A stretch of 64,000 bases of DNA from Sphaerolaimus hirsutus (Eukaryota > Nematoda > Chromadorea > Monhysterida > Sphaerolaimidae). Of this stretch, positions 11,601-18,838 are shown piece after piece (the stretch's first letter is position 1; the number at the start of each line of letters is the position of its first letter). The DNA lies in the NCBI GenBank assembly GCA_964036195.1, contig CAXIWS010000717.1:1-64000 (forward strand), written 5' to 3'. The notes beneath the pieces were generated by a model. The model was not told the DNA's origin. It worked only from the letters and a program-made list of their open reading frames with translations, and did no database searches. Both the position numbers and the translations under genes were made by a program.

Positions 11601-14600
11601 AAACGCTTGCTCAAAAAAGCATGCGGACGACGTTGTCTCACATGGCATGAATTTCTCACAGTCATGCTTGACGTCGAATTCTCCGTCAATACGCGACCAT
11701 TGTCATACTTGTCAAACACAGACATTGGTGCAGCGATACTGCGCCCAATACATTTTCTTTGGGGCACCCCACCTCCATGTTACATGGATGAAAAACGTGA
11801 GTTGGAACTCGATTCCACCACGATTGAACCCATGCGAAAAATTCCAAAAGAAGAATGGGAAAGAATGACGGATGGATCTTTCAACCTCACACCCTCACAA
11901 ATCGAAAAAACCTACACACTCACACCCCCACGTGTCAATGACGTCAACTGCATTGACGAAATTGCACTCAACTCTGTGCCTGAAAAGGACAGAGATGACA
12001 TCACATTACTTTGGGACCAAATTCGTCACAATCGTGAAGTGCTTTGGTATGAGTGGTCACATCAATACATTGACCTACTCAAAGATCGAGCTAAAAATCA
12101 ACGCTTGAAAAAAGGCACAATCAATGAAGCTCCCAAACGTGGCCAAGTAGTGTTAATCACAGATGATAAACAGCCACGCGGCATGTGGCAAATGGGCCGC
12201 GTTCACGAAATACACGTGTCAAGCGATGGCAAAATACGCGCAGTCACAGTACTGTCAAGTAACGGCCGTCGCACACGTAGATCTCCATCTAACCTAGTGC
12301 CTCTTGAAATCGACACAGAGGACGGTGTTGAATATAAAATCGACACTGAGGTAAAGGATGATGATAATTCACAGCCTTCACCTGATAAGGGTGATGATTC
12401 ACAAACTGATAAATCACATCAACAATCACAATCTTCACAGCAAGATGCAAGACGCGCAAACCCACGTCGAACATGTCGCTATACTGGCACATATTCGTTC
12501 TGGGGAAACGTGTCGCATTTAATGGCGCTTTCGTTGCTAATACAATCAAAATTAGCCAACGCGCTCACATGGACAGATCAATATCACAAAACTTTTAATC
12601 TGTGCCATAAAACACGCACTGGGCACGCAATACAACTTCCAGAAAAAGTAACATGTCACTTTCCTCAAGTCACAGCCATAGAGGATATTGTGGTATCCAT
12701 ATGGACGTTGCGTGTTCAGCCACAAACAACACCAATTTATAGATGCTTTCAACAAGAGCATACTATAGTCACGTATATGAGTCTGGTGGGCGGAAAAGCT
12801 ATGCTACCACCAGAAATCATTAAAAATCACAGAGTCACAACCTACGATTGCATGATCGCCTACCAAAATAAAACTTGGAAAGGCGAACCCTTAATAAAAA
12901 TCGGTCATGCATTGTGGAGCACTAACAAATCACTTCACATCGATTATTGTTACTTTTGTCACAATCTGAGTAACACAGTAATGAACTTTCACATAGAGGA
13001 AGGTGTGGTCGCAAGTCTTGACGGAAAGAAAATAGTTTCCGAAATTCAAGATCTATCACATTGCAACCCACAAGCCGGCTATTGTTATGACAGCGACAAT
13101 GGCGTTTCTTTATGGAATGCTACCGCATTTAACAAGCAGTGTGCATTCCAAGAAATTGGTCAATTTGATGCGCAATATTCACAAAATCATTACATAGTGG
13201 AAAAATTGCAAGCTGCATTTTCTGTCACATGGAGATCACAACAATTCCCAAATAATGCAGAATGCGTGCCAAAAGACGCAAAATATATTGACCAGGGCTC
13301 GGCATTCATTCAATTTCTTCGATATCAACTTAAGAAATTGAAAAAGCCTCCAACCGAAAAAGCTCCTCTTCATTTCAAACTCGCACCAAATCTTGATGTT
13401 GGTGTATTTCACTTGCTCACAGCTCGTCAACAATATGAAGTTGACAAAATTGCACATCTAGAACAAAAACAATTTGGATCTATCTGGCAACAATTATGTC
13501 ACATCCGTCAGACCCAACTAGATATAATTCATGCAATTGTCACATTCAATCCCACACTTGGCTTGCGAGCATTGCTAGGACGTCAAAATCTCTATGCTGA
13601 ATGGCATGGAGATATATTAATGTTCTGGGATTGTAAACCAGTCACAGCAGAAATTATTTATTTTCAACACGAATATAACAATACTTGTTATAAATTTCTG
13701 CCGGTCAAAATCACAAATCACCCACATATTATGTTCGTTGCTCCTGGCACCAATGATCTGATCACACATTCACCAATAGATCATTGTCTCATGAAAGATC
13801 ACAAATATTATCAATTAAATGATAATTCATGGGCCAACGAAAACGGACCAACGAATTTGCACGTCACAAAACTCCCAATCGAATTAATTTGGGCTGGCTC
13901 GTGGAAACCATTCACACTAAATGTTTCCGGGTCACCAGGTGTAAGCATGACTGATATTGCATTCAGTATCATGGCGGCACATCATCACTTTCAAAATTTG
14001 CAACGACTCGAACAACAAGTCACACGTTCAGTCGATTATATTGCAACGAAATCCAACGATCCTAAAGCAGTGCAAGCATATATTGCTGGCATCGGCCAAG
14101 GGGTTGGTGCATATTTTGAAGGTGTAGGAAAAGAATTGGGTCACATCATTCACGGTAGTGTCACAGGTGGTGCGTCTGCATTAGACACGTTACTTACTGG
14201 GCCACTTCAAACAGCTGTGAACATCATACTCATTATTATCACAATTGCTTGTATTGGGTATATTGGTTATGTTTACATGCAGTGGCGGCTCGTAACCGGC
14301 AGGGGTATGCTGCCAGACATCAAGGGCTTTTTCCGAAGAAAGGGCAGAAGGGACAGAAGCCCAAACAACAGGGGCTCCCGTCCGTTCAGCAAGGAAAAAT
14401 CGGTAAGCGACGGCGACGTAACCGCCAGAAGAAACCGACAAGTGGCTTCAACAAACCCGCTTTGTCAAATCAAACCGTCACACAATCGTCAAGTTCGTCA
14501 CAGTTATCTTCAAAGTTTGTCACACCCCTCAAACGAGTTTCTCCATTCAAACGGCTTTCAGGACGCTCGGTACAGCCTAGATCGGATCCCCCGGTCGGTT

Positions 14601-15413
14601 ATAGTACCGAACGCGCCGAAGAAATCGAAATGGAGACGGGTGCGCGCCGGGTCACAAAACCTGCACCCTCCTGCGAGTCACAACCGCAGAGCTCGTCACC
14701 AAACGCCAGACTCACAGTCACCGAGCCTGTCACAACGGAAGTCACAATGGAAGACGCGATCCCTGACCGCGAGCCCTTGCAAAAGCAACTCAAGAGATTC
14801 GCTGGAGTCGCAGGGCTCCCAGGTGAGCAGAAATCGTCACACCAAACATTTTCCTTTATACCCCAAACTTTTCACAAATTCAATAACATCAATCAAAAAC
14901 TGGTCAAATCAAAAGTTAAACGATCTAAAAAGATCTGTGACCTTCCTCAAACAAACACCTTCACAGTCCGACATAGAGCTCGGAGAGATGGAAGAAAGTC
15001 ACGATCAAGAACTAGATCCCCCACCGTACCATTTGACCAATTCAACTCAATCACTTCACAGTGTACGACCTCATTCACAACCTCCCATGTCCCCTTGCTA
15101 TCAAGCCAACCGCTTGCAGCATCGGAGCAATGGCAGCCCACCGAGTCGTCGACGACGATCATCGACGAGACCGACGCGCTCCGACAGGCCTTCGAGAGGC
15201 TCGCCGAGGAATCGGAGAAGCTCCCCAACTGGCCGGGAAGACCAGCGGGGGCCCCAGAAGACCAGGCGCCCGGACACGGGGAAGGCAGCCAGCCTGAGGA
15301 GGATGCCGTCGAACCCATGGACGAGCATCATGAGGAGGGCCGGGAAAATGCCGGCGTCGAAGACGCCGACGATCTGCTACCACAGGAGTGATGAGAGCAT
15401 CACAGGCGTTTGA
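5694..15413 (+). CDS. BEL/Pao Gag-Pro-Pol-Env polyprotein, 3239 aa
   Basis: One frame encodes all proteins needed for replication and integration. Gag has a Pao-type domain (about 204-350, LPKIELAKYNGDPLEW) and three CCHC-type zinc knuckles (about 490-556). The aspartic protease has FFDTG (D783). The RT (about 1073-1300) has D1147 and YVDN at 1235-1238, with Asn in place of the usual second Asp. RNase H has D1418, E1475 and D1509. The integrase has H1797/H1802 with C1832/C1835, then D1869, D1931 and E1963 (D-x31-E). A DUF5641-like C-terminus lies at about 2145-2210. An envelope-like part starts near a hydrophobic stretch at 2277, has many cysteines and N-glycosylation sequons, then a glycine-rich stem (about 2805-2840), a membrane segment (about 2842-2864) and a 375-residue basic tail with PPPY at 3109-3112. 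The start ATG at 5694 follows the leader, and no stop or frameshift is seen. The Pol calls are secure; the Env class is not. Confidence 0.93.
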   Translation: MADERIRAQRGAAAAAAMPASNVDEFDTAHPLTQHSRALTGVRNGVLRFTSKPIPKIVKDESQPAAVNIRAAEEVLELLQAYGYQAEMKRSDLSMAMDKFTTTVQDYITSLDRDEDGVAEDIKSANAKLERALYSGSNNAMMLMDELESRIASAQAHIKSAERLILSLKGQSTVDLTTQPLSQPPYNNVNMGSSSQPSQPETLLKLPKIELAKYNGDPLEWAAWWEIFRAQIHDRANLSMGMKYTYLKLSLTGPAAELLAGLKGDGRDYITAVTMLQSNFGETHRVQAALWDKLYSLEKPSSRGDSLTNFTRTLLSTLNQLKERGESVDSGAVLRIIRGYLPDNIVLAVTEEHRNSMRTAVTGDTELTVVRFVDALTTIARARLDAMKTEQQSSQSSTVVQKSQNSSVKKPQNGGGWQQQKKKGNKSQNTFSKPKPIHNTVAFAGTNANAGKSQGKNKNSTQPPRTPAIGAISQKQSSQPAANYRQPKFECLFCGVKEHYTTDCPQYVTPRERTERLRALGDVCTRCTRRGHQAAQCTQQLSCYYCRQIGQHHGAFCPTRQAPARRQVNNSQNKAFVKATSANFVNAQVITTGAASSHAPPSYPPSHTEPMSVCVIPPDENDFRWRQSTLYQLDMDGPLDMGEWPRPANAQQAKAQEEARKYHSENELWTTLRANLIQEGTDMEAVEAKIRGFQQKRYEVYPHLNPNQMSSSVPLQPSHRPTVEVLSAQAGYGNPNPATRQQAEQECEFDFAPIVRLQVAQASLINKDAELNRVTDPLLIFFDTGCEYSYIKASVANEYNFENKGDVVLQMNVFATKTPVTVNTFLVEAVMPIYKHVDNKGNMLQIPLTLRAVDNLATYACPPPLSQDDKTVIYIVYGEHAQEQFAEPLELTEMTDEFCHKLCQPDVVIGQDYYWKFDIRPTEIELPSGLIIVESILGLMLGGNASSQSFVTTPDISPHQFMVSCSSHASSAVAVGQETLFQFHSLESIGITDDPLSHDDDIAEQLILESITLDPETGRYSVDWPFKSTIQELPTNNAEAFRRFLSLLKRFRKDPDLFTTYAKVISDQLHKGVIEPVYGSQDGLQEHILPHQPVLTPGRSTTCRIVYDGSAGKPSLNNCLFRGPVLTPLALGLMLRFRAGKVVLLADIEKAFLQIALHPKSRAFTKFYWLRDDTIPSHEDNIQMMQFTRVLFGLTCSPSILSTVIKYHLEEELAHMHPAETNERMKLELLLNSIYVDNLVISVDDDKYAIQLYRLIKAVFARANFNMREWMTNLPMVSEKIKPDDLNPKKSQYIKVMGLVYDHIEDTIAVPAPKKDFTLIVTATRRNLNKLLASTYDPIGVTAPALFRLKFRVSQIIQRCNITTWDELIEDPEADDLLDDLKRHLSSISQIKFPRSFHSFGIDVKAVTRPLELHVFCDASKDGYAVCAYLRQKAISPDEYGYEDDRYFSGFLTARTKLAPLPSKQGQPLTITRLELLGVTIGAQLIDYLHHELVELGGWKIHSNFLWTDSTVVIGWLYTAKPLATFVNNRVTKIHSLMSKHCIQICKVATKDNPADIVSRGCTFDQLMIETMWFTGPTFLAEPLTSTMLDISQYQAQPVTEELAKGDIHISRPLYAGAVTSQPVSQPDSQPANALAQQVPVNLDPNLSQNVTPQNPFVESRQRHIPSNPFEIDIRRFSTLSKLLRTVVYLLRVKTYWLNRSMHKAAKRESEYLSKPITQADLNEAFRHVLRISQAEECASCISQAQLGKHHMLKWDAWNNLLYCVTRVSHKEHRNPSLFYYLPKTGWLTTLVVTHFHELAGHSGMLHTLADLREHCWLSSAKQVVAKILRKCVTCRKAEGGPFTLPDFHTLPVTRTQSQIKPFQHIGIDYMGPLVYSQNGTRHSQHILLLTCFSTHAIHLESTNSVSTADTIMALNRFISRRGMPDTIWSDNAPAFKNCVKMLPDVKWHFITANSPWQGGVYERMVGLVKRLLKKACGRRCLTWHEFLTVMLDVEFSVNTRPLSYLSNTDIGAAILRPIHFLWGTPPPCYMDEKRELELDSTTIEPMRKIPKEEWERMTDGSFNLTPSQIEKTYTLTPPRVNDVNCIDEIALNSVPEKDRDDITLLWDQIRHNREVLWYEWSHQYIDLLKDRAKNQRLKKGTINEAPKRGQVVLITDDKQPRGMWQMGRVHEIHVSSDGKIRAVTVLSSNGRRTRRSPSNLVPLEIDTEDGVEYKIDTEVKDDDNSQPSPDKGDDSQTDKSHQQSQSSQQDARRANPRRTCRYTGTYSFWGNVSHLMALSLLIQSKLANALTWTDQYHKTFNLCHKTRTGHAIQLPEKVTCHFPQVTAIEDIVVSIWTLRVQPQTTPIYRCFQQEHTIVTYMSLVGGKAMLPPEIIKNHRVTTYDCMIAYQNKTWKGEPLIKIGHALWSTNKSLHIDYCYFCHNLSNTVMNFHIEEGVVASLDGKKIVSEIQDLSHCNPQAGYCYDSDNGVSLWNATAFNKQCAFQEIGQFDAQYSQNHYIVEKLQAAFSVTWRSQQFPNNAECVPKDAKYIDQGSAFIQFLRYQLKKLKKPPTEKAPLHFKLAPNLDVGVFHLLTARQQYEVDKIAHLEQKQFGSIWQQLCHIRQTQLDIIHAIVTFNPTLGLRALLGRQNLYAEWHGDILMFWDCKPVTAEIIYFQHEYNNTCYKFLPVKITNHPHIMFVAPGTNDLITHSPIDHCLMKDHKYYQLNDNSWANENGPTNLHVTKLPIELIWAGSWKPFTLNVSGSPGVSMTDIAFSIMAAHHHFQNLQRLEQQVTRSVDYIATKSNDPKAVQAYIAGIGQGVGAYFEGVGKELGHIIHGSVTGGASALDTLLTGPLQTAVNIILIIITIACIGYIGYVYMQWRLVTGRGMLPDIKGFFRRKGRRDRSPNNRGSRPFSKEKSVSDGDVTARRNRQVASTNPLCQIKPSHNRQVRHSYLQSLSHPSNEFLHSNGFQDARYSLDRIPRSVIVPNAPKKSKWRRVRAGSQNLHPPASHNRRARHQTPDSQSPSLSQRKSQWKTRSLTASPCKSNSRDSLESQGSQVSRNRHTKHFPLYPKLFTNSITSIKNWSNQKLNDLKRSVTFLKQTPSQSDIELGEMEESHDQELDPPPYHLTNSTQSLHSVRPHSQPPMSPCYQANRLQHRSNGSPPSRRRRSSTRPTRSDRPSRGSPRNRRSSPTGREDQRGPQKTRRPDTGKAASLRRMPSNPWTSIMRRAGKMPASKTPTICYHRSDESITGV
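12522..14283 (+). other. Envelope-like glycoprotein region of the BEL polyprotein
   Basis: Follows the integrase C-terminal domain. It begins with a signal-peptide-like stretch (MALSLLIQSKLANA), continues with a cysteine-rich ectodomain of about 540 residues carrying several Asn-X-Ser/Thr sites, then GIGQGVGAYFEGVGKEL and similar glycine-rich sequence just before the membrane anchor. A glycine-rich pre-membrane stem is typical of class III fusion glycoproteins (herpesvirus gB, chuvirus G). BEL elements with captured viral envelopes are known. Which viral family donated this one is inference. It is probably cleaved from the polyprotein or made from a spliced mRNA. Confidence 0.6.
14249..15391 (+). 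CDS. Overlapping 380-codon ORF in BEL 3' end, Rev/Rex-like layout
   Basis: Open in the -1 frame relative to the polyprotein for 1143 bases, ending 22 bases before the polyprotein stop. Residues 53-62 are an arginine-rich stretch (KRRRRNRQKK) like the RNA-binding/nuclear-import motifs of retroviral Rev, Rex and Tat. Residues about 310-320 (LRQAFERLAEE) resemble a leucine-type export signal but lack the last hydrophobic residue. The last 60 residues are very acidic and have GC-rich, natural-looking codons, while the polyprotein frame there reads as repetitive Arg/Ser. An acceptor-like TTTACATGCAG ends at 14282, so splicing could give access. The nearest slip-like site is an imperfect CTTTTTC at 14327. 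Function is inferred from composition only. Confidence 0.5.
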   Translation: MYWVYWLCLHAVAARNRQGYAARHQGLFPKKGQKGQKPKQQGLPSVQQGKIGKRRRRNRQKKPTSGFNKPALSNQTVTQSSSSSQLSSKFVTPLKRVSPFKRLSGRSVQPRSDPPVGYSTERAEEIEMETGARRVTKPAPSCESQPQSSSPNARLTVTEPVTTEVTMEDAIPDREPLQKQLKRFAGVAGLPGEQKSSHQTFSFIPQTFHKFNNINQKLVKSKVKRSKKICDLPQTNTFTVRHRARRDGRKSRSRTRSPTVPFDQFNSITSQCTTSFTTSHVPLLSSQPLAASEQWQPTESSTTIIDETDALRQAFERLAEESEKLPNWPGRPAGAPEDQAPGHGEGSQPEEDAVEPMDEHHEEGRENAGVEDADDLLPQE

Positions 15414-15494
15414 TTTTGATTGTTTCACATCAATTTGCCGAGATTGGCTGAGATAAAATTAAATTAAATTTAATTTTTATTCTAGTTTCGGGAG
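15414..15494 (+). other. BEL region between polyprotein stop and 3' LTR
   Basis: Short AT-rich spacer. The expected polypurine tract next to the LTR is weak (only CGGGAG at 15489-15494), which is unusual for an otherwise intact element. Confidence 0.5.
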
Positions 15495-16596
15495 TGTGTA
15501 ACATTATCGTAAAATGTAAAAACCTATAATATTTAAGTTAACTTTCTTAGGTTCGCTTTTATATTTAGTTAATTCAATTTATTACGATTCCATTTATAAT
15601 TCACATTCCATTTCTTAACATCTTCACATTCGCCATTTAATATCTCAAGCGATGTTGTTTACAACGTGCGCTTCACATCGCTCACATATTTAGATCTTAG
15701 TCATTGCTCACATTCCGCCACATTTCCTTGACAAGCAGCACGCAAATACGCTGTCATGTTTATGTTAAGCGGCGGGCCCGCCCCGAGCGGGGGGCCGGGC
15801 CCGCGCGCCATTTCAAATGCTGTCTGGCTTGTCTCACATTTTCACTATCTTGCCAGTTTAGCTCGCTTTTCATCGGAGAAGCGAGCGGGCAAGGATTGAA
15901 CTTTCACAATTGGAAATGTTGGGTAAAAAATCGGAGATTAGAGCCGACCGATTGGCGCCAAACCAATCGCCATCGGTCTGGCCCTTAAAAGCCGATTTCA
16001 CAGCTAAAATCGGGAGTGTTTGCAACCTCGTCAACTTCACACGAATCTCTTCCTAGGATCTAAATAAGCGCCGTAGTCACTTTATTAAGTCGCTTGTTTT
16101 TGGTGCTAAGTTTAACGCTTGGTGCTTTAAGTCACCTCAGTGCTTTATTTCACACCAGCGCTGTTTGAGGTGCTTTATTCACAACCGCGCCACTTAATTC
16201 TCGCCTTTTGTCGTAATTAAGTGCCTTCTTTTAATTGCCTTATTTCTCCGGTAATTAGAGCTTCTTTTACGTTTTGTTTAAGTAATTAATTTAGTTGTAA
16301 ATTAATTCCTTTGTTTACGTATATTTTTATATATATTTTATTTACATTTAATTCTTTGCATTTAATCGCCTAAATAAAAACGTTCGTCAAAACCTTTGGT
16401 AAACAATCTAAATTTGCTTCACACTAACTCACGTCAATTCACTTCAACTCAACTAATCACATTTGATAAAATAACGGAACGTCAACTAGAGACGACGCTT
16501 CACGTCAACTTACACTTGTTCACATTTGTCCTCTTCCTCGGTTAGGAATAGGAGCTGGTTCACAAGTCACTTCAACAAGTTCCGTATTATTTTACA
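15495..16596 (+). repeat. BEL 3' LTR
   Basis: 1102 bases, the same length as the 5' LTR and offset by 11181. The single mismatch I found is at 15752 (T, against C at 4571). AATAAA at 16373 is the likely polyadenylation signal. Followed by the target duplication CGGTA at 16597-16601. Confidence 0.95.
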
Positions 16597-17846
16597 CGGT
16601 ATATTTGAATACTTCAAGTATTTTCTTTATCATTTCCATATTTGTATCCTGTACTTCAGTAAATATATCCATTAAAAAAATATTTAAAAACACATTATCT
16701 ATTGTCAATTTCATTATCTATAATTGTTTGCATATTATGTAAATGTCTCAACGTGCAACGGGCTAAAAATAATGTGTGATGAGCGCAAAATTGAAAAAAA
16801 TGACTGCAGCGAAAATGGCAGACAATAACAAGACTATGTCAGCACTAGTGCTTGGCACCAGGGTTCAATTAAAGTTTTTTATTTCATTTTCAGGATTAGC
16901 ATTCGAAAACATCACCGATTTTTTGGAAAATATATATAAATATATCACTCCAATATTGGAAAAAATATAAATATATATAAATCACTCTAGGTCTTCAGAA
17001 AATATAATTAAATTACTGAAAAAATAACTCTAAGCTCAAAAAAAATCTCAAAAAATCACTTGCGCTTTATTTCAATTTCAAGCAATATTCTGGGCTTTAT
17101 TTACCATTTGCAAGCACAAAAAATGTACTCTAAGATACAACAGTCCATTTATTTTCATTCCACAAGCAGTATTCATTTATACAATATTTTACAAGTGAAA
17201 ACATCAAGTAAATATCACATAAAAAATTCAAACTTCAGTTGAACCTCAATGAAAACTTCAAAAATATTTTACACTGCAAATGTTTAGCACTCAACCTTTA
17301 GTGCCTGGTTGTGGATGTTTGACTAAATAGGTGCTCATGCTCAGACTTTTTCAATGATGTGCTGTGAAAACTCATTTTTGGACACATGGCTACATTTTGG
17401 CAACACTGTGACAACAGTAGTGGCATTGGTGACACCATGGTGACAGTTTTCCACAGTGGTTCCCCATATTTGAAAACAGCTGACATTGGAGCATGTCACC
17501 AAGCATCATCCATTTTCAAAAATGGTAAACTGAGCTTTCAATCACTGTAGATAAATTTTGAACACATCAAATTGGTATTTTTTGATTCAAAGTCATGTTT
17601 TATTTCAGAAAAATATGTTATAAGATAGAGAGATGCTTTATACCTAAAACATAACCATAGAATTCATAGCAGGATGACTTAACAAAAAGTTACTAAAACA
17701 GTTTACATTTTTGTCACATACAAAATGAACAGTAAATTGATGGTGATGTCACCATTTGTCATCATTTGAGTTTGAGTTGTGATCAAACTAGTGATTTGCC
17801 AACACCACCCCACCAAAATTCATGCCATTTGTGAAAACTGAACATA

Positions 17847-18394
17847 CCGGGTGGCGCAAGTCAGGCGCACGGTTTCAATCTGCTCCCAACACATCAATTT
17901 TTAATGAAAAGTGCTGAAATTTGGTATATCAGTAGATAAATGTACCCCATTTAGTATGTTAACAGCACACATTCATATCGCAAAAGTTTCACATATTTAC
18001 ATCAAACCATATGAAAGAACATCACTCCACAGAACCACTGCCATTATCGCAATGCGGCAATACCCAAATGATTAAGCACGTTACCCACAACATTCACATG
18101 CATGCTAAGCAAAATTTCATTTAACTGCTGGATCATCATATGCTTCAACTGCTCAATGTCCATCATTTTGGGCAACTGTGGACTGTAGACCTTCTCCTTC
18201 ACATAACTCCAAAGGAAAACGTCCATTCAATGTGCTTCACATTCCAACATAAATATCTTGCTATATGAATGCGTGCTCTTAACATACTAAATGGGGCTCA
18301 TTTATGTACTGCCATACCAAATTTGAACAGTTTTCATTTAAAATTGACTTGTTGAGAGCAGATTGAAACCATGCGCCTGACATGTGCCACCCTG
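17847..18394 (-). mobile_element. Mariner/Tc1-type element nested in the hAT-like element
   Basis: Ends CCGGGTGGCGCAAGTCAGGC and the inverted GCCTGACATGTGCCACCCTG, bordered by TA on both sides (17845-17846, 18395-18396), as expected for mariner insertion. At 548 bases it is an internally deleted copy. It carries the transposase fragment described next. Confidence 0.75.
18044..18226 (-). pseudogene. Mariner-like transposase C-terminal fragment
   Basis: The minus strand reads MDVFLWSYVKEKVYSPQLPK and then an EQLKHMMIQQLNEI helix. This is the pattern at the C-terminus of mariner/IS630-Tc1 transposases (FLWGYVK.KVY followed by an LK-rich helix). Only about 60 residues remain and the catalytic DDE/D part is missing, so it is a relic. 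Confidence 0.7.
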
Positions 18395-18838
18395 TATATA
18401 GCTTTCAGTAGTGGAAAACTCAATGGAAACATGTAACCATTTTTGGCCATTTCAGTTTTCAAAAAAGTCAGGATGAAAACTAGTGTGTATAGGCACAATA
18501 TTTACCTGCTTAAATGCAATTTTAACCCAGTAATGCTCTACATGAACAGAGAGATTTTCTGGAGAAAATCACTTGCAAATTTCTCTTGCACAGATTACAT
18601 GTGTAAGTCATAAAGCGCAATCATTGCACCACAATGTATCAAGTATGAGTGATTTTCTCAGTGATTTTTTTCAAATTTCAAAAATATATATAAATATATC
18701 ACTCAGAATTTGGAAAAAATATAAATATATATAAATCACAGGTTATTTATATTTATTGTGATTTTCGAAAATATAAATCACGGGTTATTTTTCGAATGCT
18801 ATTCAGGATTGAAATTGGGACTGGATTGGGGTCTTCGG

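Larger units (their letters stand above)
4314..16596 (+). mobile_element. Complete BEL/Pao endogenous-retrovirus-like element
   Basis: 12,283 bases, flanked by the CGGTA duplication, with two 1102-bp LTRs that differ at one position I can see (4571 C, 15752 T). The internal part has a primer-binding site and a single uninterrupted gag-pro-pol-env frame, plus an overlapping ORF. It sits in sense orientation between host exons B and C of copy 1. Copy 2 has no BEL element at this place, though the site there is disturbed by MITEs. Intact coding and near-identical LTRs mean a very recent insertion. Confidence 0.95.
16897..18801. mobile_element. hAT-like element, 1905 bp, copy 1 only
   Basis: Inverted ends TAGCATTCGAAAA / TTTTTCGAATGCTA, and an 8-bp duplication TTCAGGAT at 16889-16896 and 18802-18809. 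Copy 2 has the unoccupied sequence near 45530. It contains ATATATAAATATATCAC arms and a nested mariner fragment but no hAT transposase. Confidence 0.8.

Noticed and set aside
14327-14333. Possible -1 ribosomal slippery site CTTTTTC before the overlapping ORF
   Set aside because: It does not fit the X-XXY-YYZ pattern and no clear downstream stem was seen; splicing is the better explanation.
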